NCBI RefSeq assembly: GCF_023667495.1 | Contig: NZ_JAMOZL010000005.1 | Location: 434,001 to 498,000, forward strand | Length of the DNA stretch: 64,000 nt | Reading direction: 5' to 3' | Origin: Dyadobacter sp. MSC1_007 | Lineage (GTDB): Bacteria; Bacteroidota; Bacteroidia; Cytophagales; Spirosomataceae | In this document: positions 62,952-64,000 of the stretch, piece by piece | Numbering within the stretch: the stretch's first letter is position 1 | How the letters are laid out: the number at the start of each line of letters is the position of its first letter | Made by a program: the position numbers and the translations under genes | The notes under the pieces: model-generated | What the model saw: only the letters and a program-made list of their open reading frames with translations | Databases searched by the model: none | Told to the model about the DNA's origin: nothing

Positions 62952-63563
62952 ATGAAAATTATTTGTGTAGGCCGGAACTACGCGGAGCATATTGCCGAAC
63001 TGAACAACGAGAAACCCGATGCTCCTGTCATATTTCTGAAACCTGAAACCGCACAGATCCGCCTTGGAGAGCCTTTTTTCTATCCTGATTTTTCAAAAGA
63101 TGTACACTACGAAGTGGAGCTGGTGGTGAAGATCAATAAAGTAGGCAAGAATATCGAAGAGCGCTTTGCACACAAATATTACGATGAAATCGGCATCGGT
63201 ATCGACTTCACAGCACGCGACCTGCAATCCGAACTGAAAGCAAAAGGATTGCCCTGGGAGCTGGCAAAGGCATTCAATGGCTCGGCCCCGGTTTCGGACT
63301 TCGTTCCTGTCGCCGATTTTGCAGATGTCCAGAATATCAACTTCTCTTTGAATGTAAATGGCGAGACGCGTCAGAATGGCAACTCTTCCATGATGCTCTA
63401 CCGCATCGATTACCTCATTTCGTTTGTTTCCAAATTCTTTATGCTCAAAAAAGGCGATCTTATTTTTACCGGAACACCGAAAGGCGTCGGGCCGGTGCAG
63501 ATAGGGGATAAGCTCACAGCAGCCATCGAGGGCAAGAAGATGCTGGAATTATTCGTTAGGTAA
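62952..63563 (+). CDS. Fumarylacetoacetate hydrolase-family protein
   Basis: A 203-residue enzyme with the FAH fold. Metal-ligand acidic residues are in HYEVELVVKI (Glu) and the loop GIGIDFTARDLQ. The C-terminal IFTGTPKGVGPVQIGD is typical. Family members hydrolyse C-C bonds or isomerise keto acids (e.g. acylpyruvases); the exact substrate is not known. It follows a recognised promoter. Confidence 0.9.
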   Translation: MKIICVGRNYAEHIAELNNEKPDAPVIFLKPETAQIRLGEPFFYPDFSKDVHYEVELVVKINKVGKNIEERFAHKYYDEIGIGIDFTARDLQSELKAKGLPWELAKAFNGSAPVSDFVPVADFADVQNINFSLNVNGETRQNGNSSMMLYRIDYLISFVSKFFMLKKGDLIFTGTPKGVGPVQIGDKLTAAIEGKKMLELFVR

Positions 63564-63617
63564 ATCCAATTCCTTTTGTATCAGCGGCATAGCGCCGCCT
63601 ATCCATACGCTTCTTTC

Positions 63618-64000
63618 ATGCAAGATTATCTTCGGACAATGGTCCGTATCAGTCTTTTTGTTCTACTTTTTGCGGGTGCCGCCGACGTTACTGTTGCCCA
63701 AAAGCAATCTTATACCCAAGGCTATTACCAGTTTCCGATCCGGCCGGGATTAGCCAATTCGCTTGCCGGTGGGTTGGGTGATCTGCGCAGCAACCACTTC
63801 CATGCAGGACTGGATATCCGAACAGAACAACGCGAGGGTTTACCGGTTTACGCCGCTGCCGAAGGTTATGTTTACAAAGTGGCGGTCCAGCGGAGTGGTT
63901 ATGGCAATGTTATTTTTCTTCGTCATCCCAATGGTCAGACCACTGTTTACGGGCATTTACTCAAATTCTCCGAGCCGCTGGCGACATACGTCCGGGAGGA
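63618..64000 (+). CDS. M23-family peptidase, 3' end missing
   Basis: A frame opens at ATG 63618 and runs out of the window (127 codons and part of another). The translation starts with a signal peptide (residues about 1-28, ending in TVAQ), then FPIRPGLANSLAGGLGDLR, the metal-binding motif NHFHAGLDI and the later YGHLL. This matches the LytM-type M23 zinc peptidase, which cuts peptidoglycan cross-bridges. The final His of the HxH motif lies near the window end. A second ATG in frame is at 63639. Confidence 0.85.
   Translation, partial: MQDYLRTMVRISLFVLLFAGAADVTVAQKQSYTQGYYQFPIRPGLANSLAGGLGDLRSNHFHAGLDIRTEQREGLPVYAAAEGYVYKVAVQRSGYGNVIFLRHPNGQTTVYGHLLKFSEPLATYVRE

Noticed and set aside
1..64000. 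Search for tRNA, rRNA, insertion sequences, phage genes and CRISPR
   Set aside because: None was recognised by eye; a tool-based scan could still reveal a small RNA or tRNA.

Overview
The window looks like chromosome of a Bacteroidota member of the order Cytophagales, most likely Dyadobacter or a close relative. The evidence is a PorQ-type type IX secretion protein, a DUF4494 protein, a Uma2 protein, several promoters with the Bacteroidota -7 box TAnnTTTG, frequent absence of Shine-Dalgarno sequences, and moderate GC content. The genus is an inference. No rRNA, tRNA, insertion sequence, prophage or CRISPR array was seen. About 64 protein genes fill the window, and both ends cut through a gene.

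Layout: 1-2000 holds ugd (5' end missing) and a UDP-glucuronate decarboxylase, giving UDP-xylose for surface glycans. 2.0-5.0 kb (minus) holds frr, pyrH, a biotin carrier protein and dusB. 5.0-8.0 kb (plus) holds a CPBP protease, a DUF2007 protein, cdsA and an exported protein. 8-16.5 kb holds lpxH, envelope proteins (OmpA type, lipoprotein, polytopic membrane protein), xth, Uma2 and a pseudouridine synthase. mutS and a nucleoside-type MFS permease follow. 20.4-23.1 kb carries an RRM protein, a beta-propeller protein and a RES/Xre toxin-antitoxin pair. 23.2-27.9 kb encodes a giant HEAT/3-keto-disaccharide-hydrolase protein and a Tat-exported Gfo/Idh/MocA oxidoreductase, probably one sugar-processing unit. 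28-39.9 kb holds an acyl-CoA carboxylase beta chain, porQ, a double ABC ATPase, two DJ-1/PfpI-like proteins, clpB, lysA, pyrF and rfbC.

40-42.6 kb is a four-gene signalling operon (response regulator, kinase, multi-TM protein, small Cys-tailed protein). It is followed by the one long gap, which holds a palindrome and an orphan terminator that may mark a small RNA. 43-58.5 kb has a SelW-like protein, an Hsp20-like protein, metG, an epimerase, TPR proteins, a glycosyltransferase, two M16 peptidases, an amidohydrolase, ispF, a Dps protein and a probable sigma/anti-sigma pair. 58.5-64 kb has a HAD phosphatase, a two-gene membrane operon, an NlpC/P60 lipoprotein, an FAH-family enzyme and the start of an M23 peptidase.

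The most striking locus is the two-gene operon at 59138-62016. The polytopic protein carries D-x3-H-x12-H with the WH, RD and P positions that I recall from the PmoC/AmoC copper site, plus a second near-copy. Its partner has the PmoB layout: signal peptide, predicted N-terminal His, beta domain, two TM helices, and a His/Met-rich beta domain. I read it as a possible distant relative of copper membrane monooxygenases or a copper-handling complex. This comes from motifs and architecture only and has not been tested by alignment.
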